Made by a program: the position numbers and the translations under genes. This document shows, piece by piece, positions 32,117-40,878 of a stretch of DNA of 42,037 nucleotides; position 1 is the first letter of the stretch, and each line of letters begins with the position of its first letter. The notes under the pieces are model-generated. The model worked only from the letters and a program-made list of their open reading frames with translations. It searched no databases and was not told where the DNA came from. Origin of the DNA: Thalassobaculaceae bacterium (GTDB taxonomy: Bacteria > Pseudomonadota > Alphaproteobacteria > Thalassobaculales > Thalassobaculaceae); NCBI GenBank assembly GCA_029212785.1, contig JARGOG010000036.1, positions 1 through 42,037 of the forward strand, in the 5' to 3' direction.

Positions 32117-33286
32117 TTACCGGTTGGCGGCCCAGACCTGCTTGTAAAGTTCCACGATTTCGCTGTGCTCCGGAACCCGCGGGTTGTTCGCGTGGGAGCC
32201 CGACGCGATGCACTGGGACGCCATGGTGTCCATCAGCCCGCTCCACTTCGCCTCCTCGATACCATAGGCCGGCGGAGTCGGGACCTGTAGCTCCTCGTTG
32301 GTCTGGTAGAGCCAGTCCAACAGCTTGTTCGCCGCGGTTTCGTCGTTGTCGCCGGCCTTGGCGGCACCGATCAGCCGTCCGGCCTCGGCATAGCGGTCGA
32401 GGGCGGCGGCCAGCGAGAACTTCGTGACCGCCGGGAGCAGCATCGCGTTGGACAGGCCATGCGGCACGTGGAAATGGGCGCCGATCGGCCGGCTCATCCC
32501 GTGTACCAGGGCGACGGAGGCGTTGGAAAAGGCCATGCCCGCCTGGGTCGCGCCCAGCATCATCTGCTCGCGGGCGTCCCGGTTGTCCGGCTCGAAGCAT
32601 GCGGTTTTCAGATTGGCGCCGATCCGCGTCATCGCCGCGATCGCCATGCTGTCGGAGAACGGATTGCGCTTCTGGCTGACGAAGGCCTCCAGCGCGTGGG
32701 TGAAGCTGTCGATGCCGGTATCCGCGGTCAGGCGGAACGGCTTCTTCATGGTCAGCTCGAAGTCGACGATGGCCGCGTTCGCCTGTCCGGCGAGGCACAT
32801 CACCAGCATCTTCTCGTCGGTCTCGACATCGGTGATGACCGTGCCGCGGGTGACTTCCGAGCCGGTTCCGGCGGTGGTCGGGATGCAAAGCAGGGGGACG
32901 GATGCGGTATCGACTCCGTTCGGCACCTTGTAGTCGCGCATTTGTCCGCCATGGGCCGCCAGGATGTTCATCGCCTTGGCGGTGTCCATCGGTGAGCCGC
33001 CGCCGAACCCGATCAGCCCGTCGAAACCGCCAGAGCGCATCCGCTCGGTACCGGCCGAAACCACCGTGGTGGTCGGGTCGGGTACGGTGTCGGAAAAGAC
33101 GTCATAGGCGATTCCGGCGGCCGAGAGCGGATCGGTCAGTTGCGCGATCATGCCGGAAGAGACCATGAACGGGTCGGTGACGATCAGCGGCCGACTGACC
33201 TGGAGCTTTTCCAGGACCTCGCCCACCCGGCCGATCGATCCACCGCCGACCAGCATGATTCTCGGCCCAAAGATCGTGGCGCTCAT
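32117..33286 (-). CDS. Iron-containing alcohol dehydrogenase
   Basis: The 389-residue enzyme is a group III (Fe-dependent) alcohol dehydrogenase, NAD(P)-linked. The cofactor motif is GFGGGSPMDTAKA (residues ~93-105), followed by PTTAGTGSEVT. Metal ligands lie in the DSFTHALEAFVS helix and the HGMSRPIGAHFHVPHG stretch, which hold an Asp and three His. Length (about 385) is standard. The start at 33286 is chosen because GGGGGA lies seven bases upstream; a longer reading from 33346 lacks one. Substrate range in the family includes ethanol, 1,3-propanediol and lactaldehyde. Convergent with the diguanylate cyclase gene (28 bases apart), divergent from the antiporter gene. Confidence 0.93.
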   Translation of the reverse strand: MSATIFGPRIMLVGGGSIGRVGEVLEKLQVSRPLIVTDPFMVSSGMIAQLTDPLSAAGIAYDVFSDTVPDPTTTVVSAGTERMRSGGFDGLIGFGGGSPMDTAKAMNILAAHGGQMRDYKVPNGVDTASVPLLCIPTTAGTGSEVTRGTVITDVETDEKMLVMCLAGQANAAIVDFELTMKKPFRLTADTGIDSFTHALEAFVSQKRNPFSDSMAIAAMTRIGANLKTACFEPDNRDAREQMMLGATQAGMAFSNASVALVHGMSRPIGAHFHVPHGLSNAMLLPAVTKFSLAAALDRYAEAGRLIGAAKAGDNDETAANKLLDWLYQTNEELQVPTPPAYGIEEAKWSGLMDTMASQCIASGSHANNPRVPEHSEIVELYKQVWAANR

Positions 33287-33453
33287 GACGCATCCCCCGT
33301 TTGCTTTTTGGTGATTGAAGTGTGGCGCGCACGATACGCGAGGCATGGAAAATGCCGCAAGCGCTGGTGATACGATGCGCCGTCCGCGCGCCTATATTTA
33401 ACCGTGTTAGAATCACGTGGCCGCATACCGGCGGTCGGCAGGGCGGGATCCAT

Positions 33454-35334
33454 ATGGCGGGTATTCAGGACACGGTGGTCTTTCTGACGGCGGCGGTTAT
33501 CGCCGTGCCCGTGTTCCGAAGGGCCGGGCTCGGCGCGCTGCTCGGCTATCTCGGCGCCGGCGTGGTCATCGGACCGTCGGTGCTCGGCCTGATCGACGAT
33601 GTCGACGCCATCCTGCATTTCGCCGAGTTCGGGGTGGTGCTGCTGCTGTTCATCATCGGGTTGGAGCTGATGCCGGCGCGCCTGTGGGCCTTGCGCCGGC
33701 CGATTTTCGGTCTCGGCCTGGCCCAGGTGGCGATCAGTGCAGTCCTGATCGGGCTCGGTTCCTATGCTCTGGGCTACGGCGTTCAGACGGCCGTCGTCGT
33801 CGGTCTGGTGCTGGCGCTGTCGTCCACCGCCTTCGCCATCCAGACGCTGGCCGACCGAGGCGAGTTGCGCACCCAGCAGGGCCGGGCCGCCTTCTCGATT
33901 CTGCTGTTCCAGGATCTGGCGGTGATCCCCTTGCTGGCGGTCCTGCCCTGGATCGCCGACGCGCCGAATCTCGCCGCCGAGGGGGCGACGGAAGCGGCTC
34001 TGGCCGATACCGACTATCTCTCCATCGCCTATTCCATCGCCACCGTGGCACTGATCATCGTGCTCGGCCGCAAGGTGCTGCGCCCGCTGCTGCGCGTGGT
34101 CTCCAGCACCGGGGTGCAGGAACTGTTCACCGCCGCGGCCCTGCTGGTGGTGCTGGCCATGTCGCTGGCGCTCGAGCAGATCGGGCTGTCCATGGCGCTC
34201 GGCGCCTTTCTGGCCGGGGTGTTGCTGGCCGACACCGAATACCGCCACCGCCTGGAAGCCGATATCGAGCCGTTCAAGGGGCTGCTGCTCGGCCTGTTCT
34301 TCATCGCCGTCGGCATGTCCATCGACCTGGCGAACTTCTTCAACGCGCCCTTTACGGCGCTCGGCGTGGCGATCGGACTGGTGGCCATCAAGTCCATCGC
34401 GATCTTCGCGCTTGCCCGAGCGGTGCGGATGAAATGGGAATCGGCCCTGGCCCTCGCCGCAGTCCTGCCACAGGGCGGCGAATTCGCCTTCGTGCTTTTC
34501 GGTGAGGCGATCAATGTCGGCGCGGTGGACCGGTCGACCGCGGATTTCCTGATCCTGGTGGTCGCGATCTCCATGGCGATGACCCCGTTCACCGTGCAGC
34601 TCGCCGACTGGGTGCGCGACCGCTACTCGAAAAAGGCCGTGGCCCAGGCGACGCTGGAGGAGATCGTCGATCCGGAGACCCAGGTGATCATCGCCGGGTT
34701 CGGGCGCTTCGGGCAGATGATCGGACGCCTGCTGAACATGCGCCGCATCAAATTCGTGGCGCTCGACAGCGACCACGACCGCATTGCCATCGCTCGGCGT
34801 TTCGGCAACGAAGCGTATTTCGGCGATGCCTCGCGCCTGCAGATCCTGGAGGCGGCCGGGGCGGGGCGGGCGAAGCTGCTGGTCATCGCGGTCGACGACC
34901 CTGAGCGCGCCGATGCGGTCGCCCGCGTGGCCGGCATGCATTTCCCCAACCTCAAGCTCTTCGCCCGCGCCCATGACCGTTTCCACGTCTACCGGCTGAT
35001 GGAACTGGGCGTGGATCAGGTGGTGCGCGAGTATTTCGACAGCAGCCTCGACATGGCGGGCCGGGTGTTCCGCGAACTCGGCGTGCCAGGGCGCCGGGCC
35101 GACCAGATGGTCAAGCGCTTCAAGGAATACGACGAGGAGCTGCTGCGCGAGCAGTACCGCATCCACCGCGACGAGGCGGAGATGATCCGCACCTCCAAGG
35201 AGGCGGCCGCCCATCTCGCCAGCCTGTTCGAGCACGACCAGGAGGTCGCCGAGCAGGAGGAGGAAGAGGAGGCCGCCAAGGCGGCCGGCGAGTTGCCCCG
35301 GTCCGACCGCCCGAGACCGACGGCGGCGGAATGA
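33454..35334 (+). CDS. Monovalent cation:proton antiporter, KefB/KefC-like (CPA2)
   Basis: The 626-residue membrane protein has about twelve spans forming a Na+/H+ exchanger domain (residues 1-385), then a Rossmann-type RCK/TrkA-N domain (VIIAGFGRFGQMIGRLL; LDSDHDRIAIARRFG; YFGDASRLQILEAAGA). This is the Kef architecture, where potassium efflux coupled to proton uptake is gated by nucleotide or glutathione adducts. The membrane domain shows FAEFGVVLLLFIIGLELMPARLW-type helix (residues ~55-77) and QDLAVIPLLAVLPWI. The C-terminal 60 residues are rich in Glu and Ala. No KefF/KefG partner is nearby. The ATG at 33454 begins just before span 1 with GGGCGGGA upstream. Confidence 0.9.
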   Translation: MAGIQDTVVFLTAAVIAVPVFRRAGLGALLGYLGAGVVIGPSVLGLIDDVDAILHFAEFGVVLLLFIIGLELMPARLWALRRPIFGLGLAQVAISAVLIGLGSYALGYGVQTAVVVGLVLALSSTAFAIQTLADRGELRTQQGRAAFSILLFQDLAVIPLLAVLPWIADAPNLAAEGATEAALADTDYLSIAYSIATVALIIVLGRKVLRPLLRVVSSTGVQELFTAAALLVVLAMSLALEQIGLSMALGAFLAGVLLADTEYRHRLEADIEPFKGLLLGLFFIAVGMSIDLANFFNAPFTALGVAIGLVAIKSIAIFALARAVRMKWESALALAAVLPQGGEFAFVLFGEAINVGAVDRSTADFLILVVAISMAMTPFTVQLADWVRDRYSKKAVAQATLEEIVDPETQVIIAGFGRFGQMIGRLLNMRRIKFVALDSDHDRIAIARRFGNEAYFGDASRLQILEAAGAGRAKLLVIAVDDPERADAVARVAGMHFPNLKLFARAHDRFHVYRLMELGVDQVVREYFDSSLDMAGRVFRELGVPGRRADQMVKRFKEYDEELLREQYRIHRDEAEMIRTSKEAAAHLASLFEHDQEVAEQEEEEEAAKAAGELPRSDRPRPTAAE

Positions 35335-35358
35335 TCAGTCTATCCGCCATCGCGGACG

Positions 35359-35381
35359 CACCCCGGGGATGATCCGGGGTG
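35359..35381. terminator. Hairpin between the convergent antiporter and phnM genes
   Basis: CACCCCGG (35359-35366) and CCGGGGTG (35374-35381) form a perfect eight-pair stem with loop GGATGAT. The form resembles REP-like hairpins scattered in alphaproteobacterial genomes. No U-tract on either side, so termination is likely but not certain. Confidence 0.45.
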
Positions 35382-35409
35382 ACGAATTTCGGTCTTGGAA
35401 GAGAGAGCC

Positions 35410-36555
35410 CTACGCCGCCGTCCGATAGGTGTCGCGGCCGGCGACAAGCGTCGCCAGGGTCTTCGCCGGGGCGCCTGGCGTCTCCGCGACAACCACGATG
35501 TCGGCCCGCTTGCCGGTCTCGATCGTGCCTCGGTCGTCCAGGCCAGCCGCCTTGGCCGGGTTGGTCGAGATCAGACCCCAGGCCGTCGGGAAATCGCAGT
35601 CGCCGTCCCTGACCAGGCGGAACGGGGCCTGCGCCAGGGCCGGGTAGTAGTAGTCGGAGACCAGGATCGTGCAACGTCCGTCGCGCACCTCTGTCGCGGC
35701 GGTCAGACCGCGGGTGCCGAGATGGCTGCCGCCGCGCAGGATGTTCGGGGCGCCGCAGATCACCGGATCGCCCAGGGCGACGGCGGTTTCCGCCGTGGGT
35801 GTGTTCATCGGAAACTCGGCGATGCGGCAGCCGAGGCCGTGGAACCAGGTCCGTGTGTCCGGCTCGTAATCGTCATGGCTCGCCAGCGCCACGCCCAGTT
35901 CGATCGCCGCTTTCGACAGGCGTTCAATGGAGGCGGGCACGTCCGGCTGGCGCGAACAGACATCGCGCAGCAGGTCCATGAACTGGTCGTGGCTGAGCCC
36001 GGTACGGCCGACATAGGTTGCGGTCGATTTGCCGTTCTGCTCGATCTCCTTCAGGGAGACGTGGCTGTGGTCGTTGAAGGCCAGCAGGTCGACGGTGCCG
36101 TCCGCCAGCCAGCCCAGCACTTCCGCCTCCGCGGCGAGGTTGTGGGTCTCGTGGCGCAGGTGAAACCGGGTGTCGCATCCGAGCCGGGGCCGCGCCGCTT
36201 CGATCGCCGCCTTGAGCTCGAGTGTCGACTCGCGGCCACGCAGGCCGGGCTCCCAGGAATAGGTGACGCCGTGGTAGGCGGTGGTGATGCCGTTCGACAG
36301 CAACTGCGCGTCGGTGTCCTGCAGGGCGAGGTCCATCGCGAAATGCACGCCCGGGCGCGGCATGATCTGGCGTTCGAAGGCGTCGCCATGCAGGTCGATC
36401 ACACCGGGTAGCACCCAGGCCTCGCCCGCGTCCCAGACATCGCCTGATTTCTCGGCTCCAATTGCGGTGATGGTGCCGTCCTCCACCGTCACCACCGTAT
36501 CGGCGACCGTTCCGTCGGCGAGCAATACCCGTCGGCTCGCTATTCCTCTTTTCAT
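35410..36555 (-). CDS. phnM: Alpha-D-ribose 1-methylphosphonate 5-triphosphate diphosphatase
   Basis: The 381-residue amidohydrolase-superfamily protein matches PhnM, which removes pyrophosphate from the triphosphate made in C-P lyase-dependent phosphonate use. The metal-binding start is LPGVIDLHGDAFERQ, and later markers are RFHLRHETHN, FNDHSH, ALASHDDY and a C-terminal SDYYYPAL block. Length equals that of E. coli PhnM (about 378). AGGAG lies nine bases before the ATG at 36555. The rest of the C-P lyase genes (phnG-L) are not in this window, so this is a detached phnM, divergent from the DUF1045 gene that often belongs to phosphonate operons. Confidence 0.92.
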   Translation of the reverse strand: MKRGIASRRVLLADGTVADTVVTVEDGTITAIGAEKSGDVWDAGEAWVLPGVIDLHGDAFERQIMPRPGVHFAMDLALQDTDAQLLSNGITTAYHGVTYSWEPGLRGRESTLELKAAIEAARPRLGCDTRFHLRHETHNLAAEAEVLGWLADGTVDLLAFNDHSHVSLKEIEQNGKSTATYVGRTGLSHDQFMDLLRDVCSRQPDVPASIERLSKAAIELGVALASHDDYEPDTRTWFHGLGCRIAEFPMNTPTAETAVALGDPVICGAPNILRGGSHLGTRGLTAATEVRDGRCTILVSDYYYPALAQAPFRLVRDGDCDFPTAWGLISTNPAKAAGLDDRGTIETGKRADIVVVAETPGAPAKTLATLVAGRDTYRTAA

Positions 36556-36693
36556 CGCCGTCTTCTCCTGTGGGGGCGCCCATGGCATAACCGCCGCGCC
36601 GAGGGGTTGGCCCTCTCTGAATGCAGGTTTCTAGATACCCGTTTCGCGGCCGGAAGCGCCACAGCTCAAAGCGACTTTCACCGGAGTGTCACA

Positions 36694-37452
36694 ATGCCCG
36701 ACCCTTCTGGAATCTCCTTCCCGAGCTTTCCCGACGATGCCGCCGCCGAGCCGGATCCACAGGCGCCGAGATATGCGTTCTACGTCGCCCCGGAGCCGGG
36801 CTCGCCCCTGTCGGAATTCGGCGCGACGTGGCTCGGCCGCGACTGCGCGAGCGGCGAGGCGAGAACTCAGCCGGCGGTCGACGGCCTGAGTGCGGAGCGC
36901 CTGGCGGAACTGACGAGGAGCGCACGCGGCTACGGCTTTCACGCCACGATCAAGCCGCCCTTCTATCTGCGCGACGGCCGCAGCGAGGCGGAGCTTGTGG
37001 ACGCGTTCGCGGCCTTCGCCCGGAGTCGCGCGGCCTTCGAGGTCCAGCTCGGCCTGCGCACCCTCGGCGGTTTCCTGGCGCTGATGATGGCGCCGCCGGA
37101 CCACCGCATGGCCGCGCTTGCCGCCGACACGGTGCGGGATCTCGATCCGTTCCGCGCGTTGCCGAGCGAGGCCGAGCTGGAGCGCCGACGCGCCTCCAAG
37201 CTCTCGGCCCAGCAGGAGACGCTGCTGCAGCAATGGGGCTACCCGTATGTGATGGGCGAGTTCCGCTTCCACATGACCCTGTCGGCCCGGCTGCCGGACG
37301 GACCGGAGCGCGATGCCATGGTGGCCGCCCTGACCCCGCGCGCCGAGGCGGTGACCGCCGAGCCGTTTCACATCGACGCGCTCGCCCTGTTCAAGCAGCC
37401 CCACAAAGGGGCGGATTTCGTCCAGGTCCGGCGTTTCGGCTTCGGCGGATAG
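36694..37452 (+). CDS. DUF1045 phosphonate-associated protein, 2H phosphoesterase-like
   Basis: The 252-residue protein matches the DUF1045/phosphonate-operon family. Two H-x-T motifs, GFHATIKPPF (about residue 83) and RFHMTLSAR (about residue 195), are the mark of 2H phosphoesterases, which act on cyclic or 2',3'-type phosphodiesters. In C-P lyase operons it is thought to work near PhnP and PhnN; the exact step is not proven. The start at 36694 has GGAG eight bases upstream; an earlier in-frame ATG at 36607 has no site. It is divergent from phnM with a 138-base gap, so the pair may share phosphate-responsive control, but the one Pho-box-like match there is weak. Confidence 0.84.
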   Translation: MPDPSGISFPSFPDDAAAEPDPQAPRYAFYVAPEPGSPLSEFGATWLGRDCASGEARTQPAVDGLSAERLAELTRSARGYGFHATIKPPFYLRDGRSEAELVDAFAAFARSRAAFEVQLGLRTLGGFLALMMAPPDHRMAALAADTVRDLDPFRALPSEAELERRRASKLSAQQETLLQQWGYPYVMGEFRFHMTLSARLPDGPERDAMVAALTPRAEAVTAEPFHIDALALFKQPHKGADFVQVRRFGFGG

Positions 37453-37463
37453 GCTTTCCGGCC

Positions 37464-38744
37464 TTAGGCGGGGACCTGGGCGTAGGAGGAGGCGGCGGCC
37501 TTCGCCAACCCGTTGACGACGCCGCAGAACGGATCCGACGACACCAGCGTCGCCTCCGGCACGCAGCCCGCCAGGGTCTCGCGTACGACCGGCAGAAGGG
37601 TCGTGCCGCCGGTGAGGACGACATGGTCGATCTCCCGCGCCTCGACTCCGGCCAACTCCAGAGTTCGGTGGACGCCGGTGCGCAGGCTCTGCAGCTCGCC
37701 GCGGATCGCGTGTTGCAGTCGGCTCTCGTCGACGACCGGCACGGACATGTTGCCCAAATCGGGTAGGTCCATGCCGGCGGCCTCGCCCGAACCCAGGCGG
37801 ATCTTCAGATCCTCGACCCGGGCCGCCAACCGGTGGCCGAGCCGGTGATCCATCACGTGCAGCAGCCGCCCGATCTTCTCCGGTTCCAGAGCCAGCCGGT
37901 GGATATCAATGATCTCGCCGCGATTCTTGGACGAGTAGAACAGGTGGATCTTGTGCCAGGAGGCGAGGTCGCCGAAATAGCCGGCCGGTACCGGCAGGAT
38001 TTCGCTCGACGTCAGGCTGCGGGTCTGCGAGCCGAGCCCCAGCAACGGCATCACCGTGTCCAGCGAGATCCGCCTGTCGAGATCGGTGCCGCCGATCCGC
38101 ACGCCGTGATTGGCCAGGATCTCGAAGCGCTCCTCGCCTGGCGCGAGTGGTTCCCGGCGCCAGCGCGCCACGGAAAAATCCGAGGTGCCGCCGCCGATAT
38201 CGGCGACCAGCACGACCTCCGGCGTCTCCATCAGGTCGCTGGCGTCCAGCATGGCCGCGACCGGTTCGTACAGGAAACGCACGTCGGTGAAACCGGCTTC
38301 CACGAAGATCTCGCGCAGATAGGCCTCGGCCTCGGCGTCGCGCGCTTCGTCGTCGTTGAAGCGCACCGGCCGACCGGCGACGAGCGTCGACAGGGCCACC
38401 CCCTCGCGGCGCTCGACATCGTCCTTCAGGAACTGGACAAAGCGCTTCAGGAGTTGGCGGAACGGCCAGGGCCGGCCGCCGAGGATCGTGCGTTCCTCTG
38501 TCAGGCTGGTGCCCAGGATGCTCTTCAACGCCCGCAGGTAACGGCCATCGTCCTCGGCGAGGAAACAGGCCTCCGCCTGGGTGCCGAACAGCAGTGTTCC
38601 CTCGTCTTCGCTATAGAACAGCGCGCTCGGAACCAATGGTCGACCGTCCGCGAACCGATGCAAAACCGGCTGCCCGTCGCGCACGAAACCGATCGCCGAG
38701 TTCGACGTCCCGAAATCCAGACCGGCAGCAATCGTCGGCGTCAT
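37464..38744 (-). CDS. Hsp70-family protein, YegD-like
   Basis: The 426-residue protein is a short Hsp70/actin-fold ATPase like E. coli YegD (about 450 residues). The ATP-binding motifs are GLDFGTSNSAIG near the start, LVADIGGGTSDFSVARW in the middle, and VVLTGGTTLLPVVRE near the end. It lacks the substrate-binding domain and lid of DnaK, so it is not a full chaperone by sequence. The ATG at 38744 has GGAGG eight bases upstream; another ATG five codons earlier overlaps that site. Partner and role are unknown. It stands apart from dnaK-dnaJ and lies downstream of a GlxA-family regulator on the same strand, with a hairpin between. Confidence 0.88.
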   Translation of the reverse strand: MTPTIAAGLDFGTSNSAIGFVRDGQPVLHRFADGRPLVPSALFYSEDEGTLLFGTQAEACFLAEDDGRYLRALKSILGTSLTEERTILGGRPWPFRQLLKRFVQFLKDDVERREGVALSTLVAGRPVRFNDDEARDAEAEAYLREIFVEAGFTDVRFLYEPVAAMLDASDLMETPEVVLVADIGGGTSDFSVARWRREPLAPGEERFEILANHGVRIGGTDLDRRISLDTVMPLLGLGSQTRSLTSSEILPVPAGYFGDLASWHKIHLFYSSKNRGEIIDIHRLALEPEKIGRLLHVMDHRLGHRLAARVEDLKIRLGSGEAAGMDLPDLGNMSVPVVDESRLQHAIRGELQSLRTGVHRTLELAGVEAREIDHVVLTGGTTLLPVVRETLAGCVPEATLVSSDPFCGVVNGLAKAAASSYAQVPA

Positions 38745-38813
38745 TGCGAATGCCTCCATGCGTATTGGAGAGCGGCGCACCGGATGGGCGTCCGCACGTC
38801 GCGGGCGTGAAAT

Positions 38814-38837
38814 CGGCCCCTGTGACCGCAGGGGCCG
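38814..38837 (-). terminator. Terminator hairpin after the GlxA-family regulator
   Basis: CGGCCCCTG (38814-38822) and CAGGGGCCG (38829-38837) pair perfectly around a six-base loop. On the minus strand ATTTCA follows. It lies 78 bases beyond the regulator's stop. Confidence 0.5.
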
Positions 38838-38914
38838 TCGGGCGGCCCGGAAAATGGGCGCGGACCCTATTCCAATGCGCGGGAGAATGTCACCGGGAAA
38901 TGCACCGGGCGGTG

Positions 38915-39943
38915 TCAGACCTGCCTGGCGGCAAGCGGCTGTGCGTCCGTCGGCAGCGCGATCCGCGCACTGCCGGTCACCCCGCCGATCGCCCGCTCGG
39001 CGCGTGGGGTGCGCCCGAAGCATTCGCGGTAGCATTTCGAGAAGTGGCTGGCCGACACGAAACCGCAGGCCAGCGCCACCGACAGGATCGACATCGACGT
39101 CTGGGTCAGCAGTTGACGGGCCCGCTGCAGGCGCAGGGTCAGGTAGTACCGGGTCGGCGTGGCGTTCAGGTATTTGCGGAACAGCCGCTCGAGCTGGCGT
39201 GTCGACAGGCCGGCGCGTTCTGCGAGATCGGTCTGGGTCAGCGGCTCCTCGAGATTCGATTCCATCTCGCTGATCACCGAGATCAGCTTGGGGTGGCTGA
39301 CGCCGATACGGGCGCGCAGTTCCATGCGCTGGTGGTCGTGCGGTTCGCGGATACGGTCGTGGATGAACTGCTCCGACACCTGGTTTGCCAGGTTCTGGCC
39401 GTGCTGGCGGCCGATCAGGTGCAGCATCATGTCGAGCGACGCGGTCCCGCCGGAGCAGGTGAACCGGTCGCGGTCGATCTCGTAGAGGTCGGAGGACACT
39501 TCGATCTCCGGGAACTCCTCGGTGAAACCGCCGAGGTTCTCCCAATGGATCGTGCAGCGCCGGTCATCCAGCAGCCCGGCCTTGGCGAGGACGTGGCTGC
39601 CGGTGCACAGCGCACCGACCGCCCGACCCTGGCGCGAGGCGCGGCGCAGGAAGCCCAGCACGCGTTCGTCCTCGAACTTCTGCACGTCGATGCCGGCGAC
39701 CACGGCGACGACCCTCTCGCGGTCGAGCTGGGACATCGGCCCGTCGGGGACGACTTCGATCCCGTTGCTCGCGGAGACCGGATTTCCATCGACGCTATAG
39801 ACCCGCCATTCGTAGAGCGTGTCGTTGGCCATCCGGTTGGCGGAGCGCAGCGGCTCCACCGCGGAGGCGAAAGCCATCATGGAGAAATTGTTGACGAGCA
39901 GAAAGCCGATCCGAGTCGGGATTTCGTTTGGATCATCAAACAT
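38915..39943 (-). CDS. GlxA-family (AraC-type) transcriptional regulator
   Basis: The 342-residue regulator has an N-terminal DJ-1/PfpI domain (residues ~10-190, with the elbow Cys113 in GALCTGSHVLAKAG) and a C-terminal AraC double helix-turn-helix (residues ~235-320: LTQTDLAERAGLSTRQLERLF, then ILSVALACGFVSASHFSKCYRECFG as the second motif across residues ~285-310). The start IPTRIGFLLVNNFSMMAFASAVEPLRSANR-like region is shared with GbdR and CdhR, which sense glycine betaine or carnitine. Its target here is unknown. The ATG at 39943 is chosen to match family N-termini; the Shine-Dalgarno GGGAG is 12 bases off. It is divergent from the Fe-S protein gene, a likely target. Confidence 0.88.
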   Translation of the reverse strand: MFDDPNEIPTRIGFLLVNNFSMMAFASAVEPLRSANRMANDTLYEWRVYSVDGNPVSASNGIEVVPDGPMSQLDRERVVAVVAGIDVQKFEDERVLGFLRRASRQGRAVGALCTGSHVLAKAGLLDDRRCTIHWENLGGFTEEFPEIEVSSDLYEIDRDRFTCSGGTASLDMMLHLIGRQHGQNLANQVSEQFIHDRIREPHDHQRMELRARIGVSHPKLISVISEMESNLEEPLTQTDLAERAGLSTRQLERLFRKYLNATPTRYYLTLRLQRARQLLTQTSMSILSVALACGFVSASHFSKCYRECFGRTPRAERAIGGVTGSARIALPTDAQPLAARQV

Positions 39944-40227
39944 CGCGAGACCGCACTCCCAGCTAGCCTCATTGGACGCTTCGACGGCCGGGTGCCTGAG
40001 CAGCAGGTGTCGGACGCAGAATACTGCGATTCTCCGCTGCCACGCATTCACAAAATCGTCTTGTCGTCCGGAAAATGGTTAATGCCGTATACACTTACCT
40101 CAGCCCCAGACAAGCTAGAATATGCGCGGGCGGCACGAATTCGACCGACAGCATGGCGCGGTCGGTCAACGACATGTCGCGCGCAAGCAAGACAGCATCC
40201 GCCCACCTGGTTTCGTCAGGACCCGTC

Positions 40228-40875
40228 ATGCCGCCCCTCTCCGACCTCGCCGCGCGCCTGAGCCCCCTGGGATTGATTCCGCGCGGCGGATTCGCAGTGG
40301 TGCCGGATGACGGACTCGACAATACGGCCGTCGTGGTTCTGGTGGGGAACGCCGGGCCCGCGCTGTGGCCGGTCTTCAGCGCACAACGGCGCGACGGGCG
40401 AGACCCGCTGGATTCCTGGGTCCGGCGGCGACTTACGCCGGTGGCGGCGCGACTGGGCGCGCGGCTGGTCATGCCGAATGACGGGCCGCCCTACGCCCCG
40501 TTCCAGCGCTGGGCGATGCGGGCGGAGGCGGTGCATCCCTCGCCGCTCGGGCTGCTGATCCATCCCAGATACGGCCTCTGGCATGCCTATCGGGCAGCTC
40601 TGCTGTTTTCCGCGGCGATCGAGCTGCCCGACCGCGAGGAGACGGCGAGTCCCTGTGCCGACTGTACCGACCGTCCCTGCCTGTCGGCCTGTCCGGTCGG
40701 AGCGTTCGACGGTACCGGTTACGACGTGCCGGTGTGTCGGGCGCATGCGGCGGGGCCGCGGGGCCACGCCTGTCGCAGCGGCGGGTGTCTGGCGCGCCAT
40801 GCCTGTCCGGTTGGACGCGGCCATGCCTACGGTCCGGCGCAGCAGGCGTTCCACATGGCGGCGTTCCTGCCTTAG
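40228..40875 (+). CDS. Eight-cysteine ferredoxin-like Fe-S protein
   Basis: The 215-residue protein has a Cys-rich second half with eight cysteines: Cys143-x2-Cys146-x4-Cys151-x3-Cys155-Pro, then Cys170, Cys182, Cys187 and Cys193-Pro. The spacing fits one or two [4Fe-4S] clusters, and the CADCTDRPCLSACP block is like the ferredoxin domain of epoxyqueuosine reductase (QueG) and related enzymes. The first 135 residues have no recognised domain. AGGA lies six bases before the ATG at 40228; longer readings add an unlikely Ser/Arg-rich N-terminus. A possible -10 (TAGAAT, 40116-40121) lies in the divergent 284-base gap shared with the GlxA-family regulator. Confidence 0.78.
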   Translation: MPPLSDLAARLSPLGLIPRGGFAVVPDDGLDNTAVVVLVGNAGPALWPVFSAQRRDGRDPLDSWVRRRLTPVAARLGARLVMPNDGPPYAPFQRWAMRAEAVHPSPLGLLIHPRYGLWHAYRAALLFSAAIELPDREETASPCADCTDRPCLSACPVGAFDGTGYDVPVCRAHAAGPRGHACRSGGCLARHACPVGRGHAYGPAQQAFHMAAFLP

Positions 40876-40878
40876 GGG

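Noticed and set aside
33283-35235. A 650-codon open frame antisense to the Kef-type antiporter gene
   Set aside because: In very GC-rich DNA the antisense frame opposite third codon positions stays open by chance. Its product is His/Gln/Arg-rich low-complexity sequence, with no start signal, and the plus strand has clear domains.
36675-36692. Pho-box-like direct repeat (CTTTCAC, four bases, GTGTCAC) before the DUF1045 gene
   Set aside because: It matches the consensus at about 10 of 14 positions, a level expected many times by chance in 42 kb. It also ends one base before the ATG, too close to drive that gene.
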